From: Flavobacteriales bacterium
GTDB lineage: Bacteria; Bacteroidota; Bacteroidia; Flavobacteriales_D; Sanyastnellaceae
Assembly: GCA_030728235.1 (NCBI GenBank)
Contig: JANRAA010000014.1
Coordinates: 3,503 to 11,480, forward strand
Reading direction: 5' to 3'
DNA: 7,978 nt
The position numbers and the translations under genes were made by a program. This document shows, one piece after another, positions 1 to 7,000 of this stretch. Below the pieces are notes generated by a model. That model did no database searches. It had not been told where the DNA came from and saw nothing but the letters and a program-made list of their open reading frames with translations. Position 1 is the stretch's first letter; each line of letters begins with the position of its first letter.

Positions 1-194
1 AGAATTGTACCACTGCGAAGAGATTTAGGAGCACTGCATTTTTTACATTGCCACTGCCATTTCTTTTTGATCCATAAATGATCAACCGGTCCACATTTAT
101 GGCAGATTATCCCTTGATCTTCCCGAATGTTTTTGAACATTAATCTACAAGATAGCTCATCTTCTAGAATGGCTTCGAAGGCAGTTTTTTCCAT
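1..194 (-). CDS. IS1595-family transposase, N-terminal fragment cut by the window edge
   Basis: On the minus strand an ATG at 194-192 opens 64 codons that run off the left edge. The peptide has a four-cysteine zinc ribbon, CHKC at residues 31-34 and CKKC at residues 50-53, followed by KSLRSGTI at residues 57-64. This spacing and the SLRSGTI segment are typical of the ISXO2-like zinc-ribbon head of IS1595-family DDE/N transposases, which are common in Bacteroidota. The ribbon is thought to bind the element's ends; the catalytic domain would lie beyond position 1. There is no Shine-Dalgarno sequence. I chose this ATG because no in-frame ATG lies close upstream and its distance to the cysteine pair fits the family; the in-frame ATG at residue 19 is an alternative. 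Whether the full transposase is intact cannot be seen. Confidence 0.82.
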   Translation of the reverse strand, partial: MEKTAFEAILEDELSCRLMFKNIREDQGIICHKCGPVDHLWIKKKWQWQCKKCSAPKSLRSGTI

Positions 195-303
195 GGTTGG
201 CAAGTTTAATGACTGCCAAAATAGGAAATGGAAAAGTAAGGCTGACAAGGACTTTGTGAGCGACTATTAAAACTTTGTGGATGCTTAAAATGAAGCTGAA
301 ATA
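195..303 (-). promoter_or_regulatory. Presumed leader of the transposase with weak promoter match and a small hairpin
   Basis: No gene is visible here. On the minus strand TATTTTGG (223-216) resembles the Bacteroidota -7 element TAnnTTTG with one mismatch, and a TTG (248-246) lies 22 bases upstream of it. Between this and the transposase ATG is a 6-bp inverted repeat, TTGGCA at 197-202 and TGCCAA at 214-219, which in RNA could fold just before the start codon. CACAAAGT also occurs twice on the minus strand (around 251-258 and 272-279). All of these are weak, short matches; the promoter call is inferred from pattern only. Confidence 0.25.
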
Positions 304-349
304 TTTTCCGCAATTGTACATTATTGGGCTACTGTACAATTGCGGAAAA
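304..349. repeat. Perfect 17-bp inverted repeat with 12-base loop
   Basis: TTTTCCGCAATTGTACA at 304-320 is the exact reverse complement of the bases at 333-349. The 12 bases between them (321-332) do not pair. The structure begins 11 bases after the phoH stop codon, a usual place for a transcription terminator, but neither strand has a good T-tract after the stem (the minus strand reads TATTTC). It also lies about 110 bases upstream of the transposase start, where a terminal inverted repeat of the insertion sequence would be expected. It could therefore be a phoH 3'-end hairpin, an IS end, or an IS end placed against a second copy of itself. The repeat is certain; its role is not. Confidence 0.9.
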
Positions 350-360
350 CAAAAAAAGTA

Positions 361-1698
361 TTAGAGAAACTCGTTTGCCAAATTAGCCAACTCCGACCGC
401 TCACCCTTATCCAAAGTAACATGACAAAATAAATCCCGACCCTTCAACCGATCTATAACATAAGTCAAACCATTCGATTGCTCATCCAAATAGGGCGTGT
501 CTATCTGCCGAATGTCACCCGTCAATATAACCTTGGTGTTCTCACCCGCTCGCGTAATAATGGTCTTCACCTCGTGAGGGGTGAGGTTCTGGGCTTCATC
601 GACAATGAAAATGGAGTTGGTGAGACTGCGACCGCGTATGTATGCTAACGGACAAATCTCAATCTTCCCAGCTTGTCGAAGCTCTTCTATGATCTTGTGC
701 TTCTTCTCGTTCTCTCCAAACTGACTCTTAATAAAATTCAAATTGTCCCACAAGGGCTGCATGTATGGATTTACTTTTTCTTCTGCATCACCTGGTAAAA
801 ATCCTAAGTCGCGATTACTCAAAGCTACAATCGGTCGTGCCAATATGATTTTGTCGTACCGACTCTTTTGCTCCAACGATCCAGCCAATGCCAACAAGGT
901 TTTCCCTGTTCCCGCAACCCCTGTGATTGTAAGTAACTTGATGTCTGGATTCAATATAGCGTGCATAGCAAAGGCCTGCTCAGCATTTTTAGGCTTTATG
1001 CCATAAGCATACACTTTGTCTACGCGCTCGATGATCTTCCGGTCTTCATTAAAGAATGCCAGCGCCGACGATTGACAGTTCTTTAAAATGTAAAAGTGAT
1101 TGTTCGTGCGGTTTTCTCCCAACATGGATATCTTCCGACTCTGCCCCGATGTGTAAAGCTTGCGAATATCTTCACTGTCGATGTCTTCTATAAGGGTCTT
1201 TCCTGTATATAAATGCCTTTTGTCTGTTACCTTTCCCGTCTTGTAATCTTCTGCGGGCAACTTCAATGCCTTGGCCTTCAGTCTTAAATTGATGTCTTTA
1301 GAAACAAGAATTACTTTGGCTTTCTTTTCTATCTGTTGCAATTCTATTGCGGCATTCAGTATCTTATGGTCATTGGATTTTTTGTCGAAAACGCGCTCCG
1401 CATTCGTAACTCCTTCACTCACATCATTCAAGATGATCTTGAACCGTCCAGATGCTTCGCTGTCAATTGGAATCCACTCCTGCAAACTCGCCTCAGATGC
1501 CAAACGATCAATTATCCGGATACATTCCCTGGCCTCAAAATTCTTGGTGTCATTTCCTACTTTGAAGGTGTCAAGCTCTTCCAATACCGTAATCGGTATG
1601 GCGATGTCGTGCTCCTCGAAGTTTAAAATAGCGTTGTGATCGTGTAACAATACACTGGTGTCAATAACGAATATTTTTCGTTGCTCCTGCTTGGCCAT
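361..1698 (-). CDS. phoH: PhoH family protein: PIN ribonuclease domain fused to PhoH ATPase
   Basis: This 445-residue protein joins two domains. Residues 8 to about 145 form a PIN nuclease fold with the expected acidic residues: D13 in VIDTS, E40/E41 in VLEELD, D110 in NDHKIL and D135 in SKDINL. Residues of about 230-445 form the PhoH P-loop ATPase, with Walker A GVAGTGKT at 260-267, Walker B IFIVDEAQN at 363-371 and a sensor-like LTGDIRQ at 392-398. All key residues are present. The architecture is that of PhoH2/YlaK proteins, for which RNA unwinding and cleavage activity is known in mycobacterial members; E. coli PhoH and YbeZ lack the PIN part. It is probably cytosolic and acts on RNA, but its target is unknown. 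No antitoxin-like small gene lies beside it. The ATG at 1698 has no Shine-Dalgarno sequence. A 177-base gap separates it from rimM, so it may have its own promoter. Confidence 0.93.
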   Translation of the reverse strand: MAKQEQRKIFVIDTSVLLHDHNAILNFEEHDIAIPITVLEELDTFKVGNDTKNFEARECIRIIDRLASEASLQEWIPIDSEASGRFKIILNDVSEGVTNAERVFDKKSNDHKILNAAIELQQIEKKAKVILVSKDINLRLKAKALKLPAEDYKTGKVTDKRHLYTGKTLIEDIDSEDIRKLYTSGQSRKISMLGENRTNNHFYILKNCQSSALAFFNEDRKIIERVDKVYAYGIKPKNAEQAFAMHAILNPDIKLLTITGVAGTGKTLLALAGSLEQKSRYDKIILARPIVALSNRDLGFLPGDAEEKVNPYMQPLWDNLNFIKSQFGENEKKHKIIEELRQAGKIEICPLAYIRGRSLTNSIFIVDEAQNLTPHEVKTIITRAGENTKVILTGDIRQIDTPYLDEQSNGLTYVIDRLKGRDLFCHVTLDKGERSELANLANEFL

Positions 1699-1875
1699 AA
1701 GTGTGAAAATTGTGGAAGAGCGTCTTCTCAGACGATTCCTGATTCATTGCTCGTTAGCTATTGGTCCGTTGACCTGTTCTAAGTTAACGTCGGAGAATGA
1801 AAATCTTTTTCTTACTCGGTGAGAGTTATTCACTTTTGGCGGAAGGAAACTTTTTATTGGGTAGTTAACGTCGAC
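1699..1875. other. Intergenic spacer between rimM and phoH with a short direct repeat
   Basis: The spacer probably holds the phoH promoter, but I find no convincing TAnnTTTG element on the minus strand and no clear terminator after rimM. Two things stand out. The 11-mer AGTTAACGTCG occurs at 1782-1792 and again at 1863-1873. A 5-bp hairpin (1721-1725 with 1730-1734) has a GAGA tetraloop in minus-strand RNA and lies 23-37 bases before the phoH ATG. Confidence 0.4.
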
Positions 1876-2424
1876 TTAATCTTCTTGCTGTTCCTTGCTA
1901 TCCCCAGAATACAATTCTAAAAGTCCTTCGGGTAAATCGAGGGTGATTATTTTTTTGGCACGATCTACTTTTCTCAAAACGTGATCGTGAAATGGCAACA
2001 ATGCTTCAGTGCCTCGATAGTCGCAAATGAATAGTGGATTGGCGCTGTGTTCCATGATGGCTTTTATCTCACCGATCATGCCATGTTTCTCGTCTTCAAC
2101 AGTATAGCCAATGACTTCGTGAAAATAGAATTGATTGCCTTTCAACTTAGGGAGTAGCTCCAATGGCAAATAAGCTTCTTTTCCTCTTAAATTCTCAGCT
2201 TCCTCTTCATTTGTAACTCCTTCGAGTTGAAGGATTAACTGTTTCCCTTTTACATCCGATTTGATGATGAAAAATGGTACGAGGCTTTCTCCCATCTTTA
2301 GAAACAAAGCATCGATGTTTCTGTATTCAGATGAGTCATCAACATCCAAGAACAATACGACGTTCCCTTTGTAACCATGCGGTTTGGTGATGTGGCCTAA
2401 TTGAAAGCACTTGTCTAGAGTCAT
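1876..2424 (-). CDS. rimM: Ribosome maturation factor RimM
   Basis: RimM binds ribosomal protein S19 and helps the 30S head mature, including 16S rRNA processing. The 182-residue protein has the usual size and both parts: an N-terminal barrel with GHITKPHGYKG at residues 10-20 and the NEEEAENLRGKEAYLP stretch at residues 72-87, then a PRC-barrel with FYFHEVIGYTV at 99-109, LLPFHDHVLRKVD at 142-154 and LDLPEGLLEL at 162-171. I place the start at the ATG at 2424-2422 because MTLDKCFQLG fits the family's N-terminus. A TTG at 2433-2431 would add only three residues and lies two bases from the T-tract of the terminator before it. The gene follows rpsP on the same strand, the conserved ribosomal order, but trmD does not follow it here. 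There is no Shine-Dalgarno sequence. Confidence 0.95.
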   Translation of the reverse strand: MTLDKCFQLGHITKPHGYKGNVVLFLDVDDSSEYRNIDALFLKMGESLVPFFIIKSDVKGKQLILQLEGVTNEEEAENLRGKEAYLPLELLPKLKGNQFYFHEVIGYTVEDEKHGMIGEIKAIMEHSANPLFICDYRGTEALLPFHDHVLRKVDRAKKIITLDLPEGLLELYSGDSKEQQED

Positions 2425-2433
2425 GTTTTTCAA

Positions 2434-2465
2434 GCAAAAAAAGACCGTCTGTGTAGACGGTCTTT
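2434..2465 (-). terminator. Intrinsic terminator or attenuator between rpsP and rimM
   Basis: An 11-bp perfect stem (2440-2450 paired with 2455-2465, AAAGACCGTCT and its complement) encloses the four-base loop 2451-2454. In minus-strand RNA the stem ends in U residues and continues into more U, giving seven in a row over 2442-2436. It begins about 22 bases after the rpsP stop and ends about 10 bases before the rimM ATG. It therefore points the right way to end rpsP transcripts and lower rimM expression compared with S16. The plus-strand side lacks a T-tract, so it works in one direction only. Confidence 0.85.
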
Positions 2466-2487
2466 AAAATTTATCTTCTTAAGAAAC

Positions 2488-3180
2488 TTAAGCTTCTTTT
2501 TCTTCTTCTGAACCTTCCTCAGCAGCAGGAGCCTCTTCAGCAGCAGGAGCCTCTTCAACAGCAGGAGTTTCTTCAACAGCAGGAGCTTCTTCAACAGCAG
2601 GAGCTTCTTCAGCAACTGGAGCTTCTTCAACTGCAGGAGCCTCTTCAGCAACTGGAGCTTCTTCAACTGCAGGAGCCTCTTCAGCAACTGGAGCCTCTTC
2701 TTCAACTACTTCCTCAACAACTGGTGCATTTGCAGCAGCTATTTCAGCAGCGCGCTTGTCGCTAACTTCTTTCTCACGAGCCATGCGTTCTGAAGCCTCT
2801 TTCTGACTAGCAGAAGACAATCCGTCTTTCTTCGATTGAACCTGGCTTGCTTTGTCAGCCAACCATTGCTCAAAACGAGCATCAGCAGTTTCCTGTGTAA
2901 ACGCACCTTTCGCAACTCCTTTCGCAAGGTGATTGCGGTACAGTACTCCTTTGTATGAAAGTATAGCGCGAGCTGTGTCAGTAGGTTCTGCACCTGTCTG
3001 CAACCAGTACAAAGCACGGTCAACATCAAGCAAAATTGTTGCTGGGTTGGTGTTCGGGTTATAAGTACCTAGTTTCTCGATGAATTTACCGTCGCGTTTA
3101 GCGCGGGCATCAGCTGATACGATGTGGAAGAATGGTTTTCCTTTCTTTCCGTGACGTTGAAGGCGAATCTTAACTGCCAT
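2488..3180 (-). CDS. rpsP: 30S ribosomal protein S16 with long acidic repeat tail
   Basis: S16 is a small-subunit protein needed for 30S assembly. Residues 1 to about 80 form the conserved core: MAVKIRLQRHGKKGKPFFHI, then RDGKFIEKLGTYNP at residues 29-42 and RALYWLQTGAEPTDTARAIL at 55-74. E. coli S16 has 82 residues; this one has 230. Residues of about 95-150 are charged and probably helical. Residues 161-220 are ten tandem hexapeptides of the form EEAPAV/EEAPVA, with one EETPAV, and the end is GSEEEKEA. Extended S16 tails rich in Ala, Pro and Glu are a Bacteroidota habit; the role of the tail is unknown. The tail should be disordered, strongly acidic and exposed. The start ATG at 3180-3178 is fixed by the MAVKIRL N-terminus and lacks a Shine-Dalgarno sequence. 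The gene is first in the rpsP-rimM unit and has a good promoter upstream. Confidence 0.96.
   Translation of the reverse strand: MAVKIRLQRHGKKGKPFFHIVSADARAKRDGKFIEKLGTYNPNTNPATILLDVDRALYWLQTGAEPTDTARAILSYKGVLYRNHLAKGVAKGAFTQETADARFEQWLADKASQVQSKKDGLSSASQKEASERMAREKEVSDKRAAEIAAANAPVVEEVVEEEAPVAEEAPAVEEAPVAEEAPAVEEAPVAEEAPAVEEAPAVEETPAVEEAPAAEEAPAAEEGSEEEKEA
2521..2700 (-). repeat. In-frame tandem repeat in rpsP, ten 18-bp units in a higher-order 36-bp pattern
   Basis: These 180 bases encode the ten hexapeptides of the S16 tail (residues 161-220). At the DNA level 2611-2646 and 2647-2682 are identical 36-base copies, followed by half a copy at 2683-2700 with one mismatch. The units nearer the C-terminus (2521-2610) have diverged more. 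This is what slippage or unequal recombination produces when it is recent in part of the array. All units are multiples of three, so gain or loss of a copy keeps the frame. Confidence 0.93.
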
Positions 3181-3221
3181 AATTAATTGTTTTACAAGGG
3201 TCCGAAACCCCGTTAATTAAT
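3181..3221 (-). promoter_or_regulatory. rpsP 5' leader with small nested inverted repeats
   Basis: In the minus-strand leader GGGT (3210-3207) can pair with ACCC (3201-3198) around a five-base loop, and AT-rich ATTAAT copies at 3216-3221 and 3182-3187 could close an outer stem next to the ATG. Ribosomal protein genes are often controlled through their leaders, but this pairing is short and AT-rich, so regulation is only a guess. No Shine-Dalgarno sequence is present. Confidence 0.25.
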
Positions 3222-3242
3222 GTGTTTATTAATTTGAGGGTG

Positions 3243-3273
3243 CAAATGTCGTGTTTTCTTTTGAATTGACAAC
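3243..3273 (-). promoter_or_regulatory. Bacteroidota-type promoter for rpsP-rimM
   Basis: On the minus strand GACATTTG (3250-3243) matches the Bacteroidota -7 consensus TAnnTTTG except at the first base. GTTG (3273-3270) supplies the -33 TTG with exactly 19 bases between. Transcription would begin around 3237, giving a leader of roughly 55 bases. The element lies in the 128-bp divergent region shared with the HD-domain gene. Confidence 0.55.
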
Positions 3274-3308
3274 AGTTAGCCGCAACTTTATCGCTCACTT
3301 TTTTTCCT

Positions 3309-3974
3309 ATGAATGAGCTAATCTCAATCTGCGAAGCTGAAATGAAGGCGAAATTCTCCGATGAGGGTTCAGGCCACGATTGGTTTCACATCCTGCGAGT
3401 AAGAAATTCGGCTGAAAAAATTGCCGTCGCCGAAGGTGCAAATGTAGAGATTACAATCCTTGCAGCGCTGCTTCATGATATCGATGACCATAAATTCAAT
3501 GGTGGAGATGTTAAAGCCGGGCCAATCGCAGCATACAATTTTTTGTTATCCATTGGCGCTAAGACGGATTTGGCTCAATCTGTTGCTGATATTGTTGATC
3601 AAGTCACATTCAAAGGTGCCGGGGTGGATACTCCAGTGACTTCCATCGAAGCGGCATGTGTCCAAGATGCTGATCGCCTTGATGCAATAGGTGCAATAGG
3701 TGTGGCAAGGGCTTTCGCCTTCGGCGGATGTAAAGGTCGGTTGCTGTTTGATCCTGATGATGTGCCCGCGCCGCACCAAGACTTTGAAAGCTATAAAGCA
3801 AACAAGGGTGCTACAATCAATCACTTTTTTGAGAAGCTATTGCTTCTTAAGGATCGTATGCAAACCAATACTGGACGAGCTTTAGCAAATGATCGACATG
3901 CTTTTATGCAACAGTTCCTCTTCGAATTTTTCGATGAATGGGGAGTGAGCAGGAATTGGGGTGGCGAAAAGTAG
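3309..3974 (+). CDS. HD-domain phosphohydrolase, YedJ/YpgQ-like
   Basis: The 221-residue protein is a single HD domain. The metal-binding residues are visible: H27 in GHDWFHILRV, H56-D57 in LLHDIDD and D122 in VQDADRLDAIGAIG. That last motif and the following GVARAFAFGG are characteristic of the YedJ/YpgQ group. Bacillus YpgQ has been shown to be a metal-dependent nucleotide pyrophosphohydrolase; YedJ is less well defined. A soluble nucleotide phosphohydrolase is therefore the best guess, and the substrate is not certain. There is no signal peptide or membrane segment. The gene is divergent from rpsP and 95 bases before dnaE on the same strand. The ATG at 3309 follows a pyrimidine run (TTTTTTTCCT) with no Shine-Dalgarno sequence; a start further upstream is not supported. 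It ends in TAG, so TAG is a stop codon in this genome. Confidence 0.88.
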   Translation: MNELISICEAEMKAKFSDEGSGHDWFHILRVRNSAEKIAVAEGANVEITILAALLHDIDDHKFNGGDVKAGPIAAYNFLLSIGAKTDLAQSVADIVDQVTFKGAGVDTPVTSIEAACVQDADRLDAIGAIGVARAFAFGGCKGRLLFDPDDVPAPHQDFESYKANKGATINHFFEKLLLLKDRMQTNTGRALANDRHAFMQQFLFEFFDEWGVSRNWGGEK

Positions 3975-3993
3975 TTTTCCAAAATTACCAACA

Positions 3994-4028
3994 GTTGAAA
4001 ATTTACCCTTCAGAAGGTCGTATTTTTG
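3994..4028 (+). promoter_or_regulatory. Candidate promoter for dnaE
   Basis: TATTTTTG at 4021-4028 is an exact match to the Bacteroidota -7 consensus TAnnTTTG. GTTG at 3994-3997 could be the -33 element, with 23 bases between, at the long end of the known range. The start of transcription would be near 4034, about 35 bases before the ATG. The GGAGG at 4027-4031 is too far from the ATG to be a ribosome binding site. Confidence 0.45.
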
Positions 4029-4069
4029 GAGGTTCACTATATCGTCTATACTGACGTTCATTCTGTACT

Positions 4070-7000
4070 ATGTTTTTAATCTTCGATACCGAAACAACAG
4101 GTCTTCCGCGCAATTGGAATGCACCTCTTTCTGATGGTGATAACTGGCCGCGCTTGGTTCAACTCGCATGGCAGTTGCATGATGTCAGTGGCGCTCTGTT
4201 GTCGCGAGGAAACCTAATCGTCAAGCCTGAAGGGTTCACGATACCTTTTAATGCGACGAAAATTCATGGTATTTCGACAGATAGGGCAATGAATGAAGGC
4301 GTCGCTCTGATAGATGTTGTAAGCCAGTTTCTAGGTGATCTTGAAAAAGCGAAGTACGCGGTTGGTCACAACGTCTCGTTCGACGTGAGCATTGTAGGTG
4401 CTGAAATGATCCGACTAGGGCTGGATGAAGAGCTTCTCACAAAATTTGCAGCCATCGATTCAAAAGATGAAGCAACTGATTTTTGTGCTATCCCAAGTGG
4501 GAAGGGTGGGAGGTTCAAATGGCCGACTCTGACCGAATTGCATGAAAAACTATTCGGTGTAGCTTTCAAAGAAGCCCACGATGCGGCTTATGATGTTGAC
4601 GCTACTGCGAAGTGCTTTTTCGGTCTGATCAACCAAGGTGTTATCAAACGTCCTGAGCTTGAAGACTCAGGGGAGATCGTTTATGAAGCTCCTGTTCTCG
4701 AAGCTCCAAACTTTGAAGATGACGAGAAACCAGAAGAACTAACAAAAATTGAAATCGCCCCAGTAGTTCCTGTGGTCGACGAAAATGTCGAAGTCGTTAC
4801 GGCAGATTTTTGCCACCTCCACGTCCATTCGCAATATTCAATTCTGCAAGCGGTCTCCGAAGTTAGTGATATCGTGGCAACGGCGAAGAAAATGAACATG
4901 CCGGCGGTAGCAATCACAGACCATGGCAACATGATGTCGGCGTTCAATTTTGTTAAAGAAGCAGCTAAAGCGGATGTGAAAGCAATCGTGGGCTGTGAAT
5001 TCAACGTGTGCCGAGATCGCAATGATAAATCACAAAAAGATGATGGCTTTCAAACGGTTGTCCTCGCCAAAAACAAGGTGGGATATCACAATCTGACGAA
5101 GCTGGCCTCAATTGCATATACGGAGGGGTTCTATTACCTCCCTCGAATCGATAAAGAAGCGCTAGTGCGTTTCAAAGATGAACTAATCGTTACAACAGGT
5201 GGCATTTGGGGTGAAATCCCTTACCTAATACTGAATGTCGGTGAAACTCACGCTGAAGAGGCTTTTCTCTGGTACAAGGAGCATTTTGGCGATGATTTTT
5301 ATGCCGAGATAAACAGACACGGTATTGAAGAGGAGTCGGTTGTTAATGAGGTGCTACTTCGTTTCTGCAGCAAGCACAATGTGAAATACTTCGCGGCAAA
5401 CTCGAGCTACTACACGCGTAAAGAACAAGCCAACGCGCACGATATTCTTCTGTGTGTAAAGGATGCTGAGAATGTCAGCAAACCAAAGAAGTTTATAGGT
5501 AAAAGAGGCAGAGAATTCAGATTCGGTTATCCGAATGATGAATACTATATGAAGTCTCCTGAAGAAATGAAGTCTATCTTTTCAGATCTTCCTGAAGCAA
5601 TCGCCGAAACGGCTCAAATTGCCGCTAAATGTGAGGCTTACAAGCTCGAAAGAGATGTTCTTCTTCCAAAATTTGATATCCCTGCTGAGTTCATCGATCC
5701 GCTTGATGATCAAGATGGTGGCAAAAGAGGAGAGAATGCATACCTACGTCATTTAACCTATGAAGGAGCAGCGAAACGCTATCCAGAAATTACAGATGAA
5801 ATACGCGAACGTCTCGATTTTGAACTCGCAACGATTGCGAAGACCGGCTACCCCGGCTATTTCTTGATTGTTCAAGATTTCACATCCGCTGCGCGGAAAA
5901 TGGGGGTCTCTGTTGGCCCTGGTCGCGGTTCAGCTGCAGGATCAGCAGTGGCATATTGCGTTGCCATCACGAATGTGGATCCAATCAAGTACGATCTGCT
6001 TTTTGAGCGTTTCCTAAATCCTGACCGTGTGTCGATGCCCGATATCGATATCGATTTTGATGATGAAGGTCGTCAAAGTGTTATCGATTATGTGATCCAA
6101 AAGTACGGTTCCAACCAAGTAGCTCAAATCATCACCTACGGCACAATGGCCGCCAAGTCTTCGTTGCGCGATACTGCTCGAGTACTCGAACTCCCTCTTA
6201 TCGATGCCGATCGTTTGGCGAAGCTCATGCCAGATATCAGCTTGAGTAAGTTGTTCTCACTCGATGATAAAGGGCTGCGTGAGAAACTACGTGGCAGTGA
6301 TGAGGTAGACAATGCGAAAGCCCTAAAAGAGATCGCAGGACAGAAAAACTTGGAGGGACGGACGATCTCCACTGCGCGAGAACTAGAAGGATCTGTTCGT
6401 AACACCGGTATCCACGCCTGCGGGGTGATCATCACTCCTGACGACATCACGAACTTTGTTCCTATCGCAACAGCGAAGGATTCAGATATGTACTGCACCC
6501 AATTCGATAACGCTGTTGCTGAATCTGCTGGGTTGCTGAAAATGGACTTTCTCGGACTTAAAACACTGACGATCATTAAGGATGCAGTGAGAAACGTCAA
6601 AGAACGTCATGGGGTAGACTTGGATCCCGATGAATTTCCGCTCGACGATACCACTACATATGAGCTTTTCCAACGCGGTGAAACGGTCGGTATATTCCAA
6701 TACGAATCTGCCGGAATGCAAAAGTATTTAAAAGAGCTTAAGCCAACCGTTTTTGCCGATTTGATCGCTATGAACGCGCTATATCGACCAGGGCCTTTGG
6801 AGTATATACCTTCGTTTATCAAGCGCAAGCACGGACAAGAGCCTATTGTCTATGAGATCGAAGCGAGTAAAGAGTATCTTGAAGAAACGTACGGTATCAC
6901 CGTCTACCAAGAGCAAGTAATGTTGCTTTCGCAGAAGTTGGCAAATTTCACGAAAGGTCAGGCTGATACGCTGAGAAAAGCGATGGGTAAGAAGAATATC

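Noticed and set aside
157..339. Minus-strand 60-residue ORF overlapping the transposase start
   Set aside because: It is out of frame with the zinc-ribbon transposase, runs through the inverted repeat and shows no recognisable motif.
743..1639. Three plus-strand ORFs (743-1006, 1271-1639, 1336-1626)
   Set aside because: All lie opposite the well-supported PhoH coding sequence and have no domain-like features.
2425..2433. TTG start for rimM, adding three residues
   Set aside because: The ATG at 2424 fits the family N-terminus, and the TTG lies against the terminator's U-tract.
2430..2705. Minus-strand ORF of 91 residues made of Leu/Lys repeats
   Set aside because: It is the S16 repeat tail read in another frame on the same strand; its repetitiveness comes from the 18/36-bp DNA repeat.
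3266..3292. Sigma70-like TTGACA and TTTATC upstream of the HD-domain gene
   Set aside because: The spacing is poor (15 bases), and the Bacteroidota housekeeping sigma factor does not use this consensus; TTGACA also overlaps the rpsP -33 element.
6136..6600. Minus-strand 154-residue ORF inside dnaE
   Set aside because: It is Ser-rich, a usual result of reading the complement of a coding strand, and lies opposite the conserved polymerase core.
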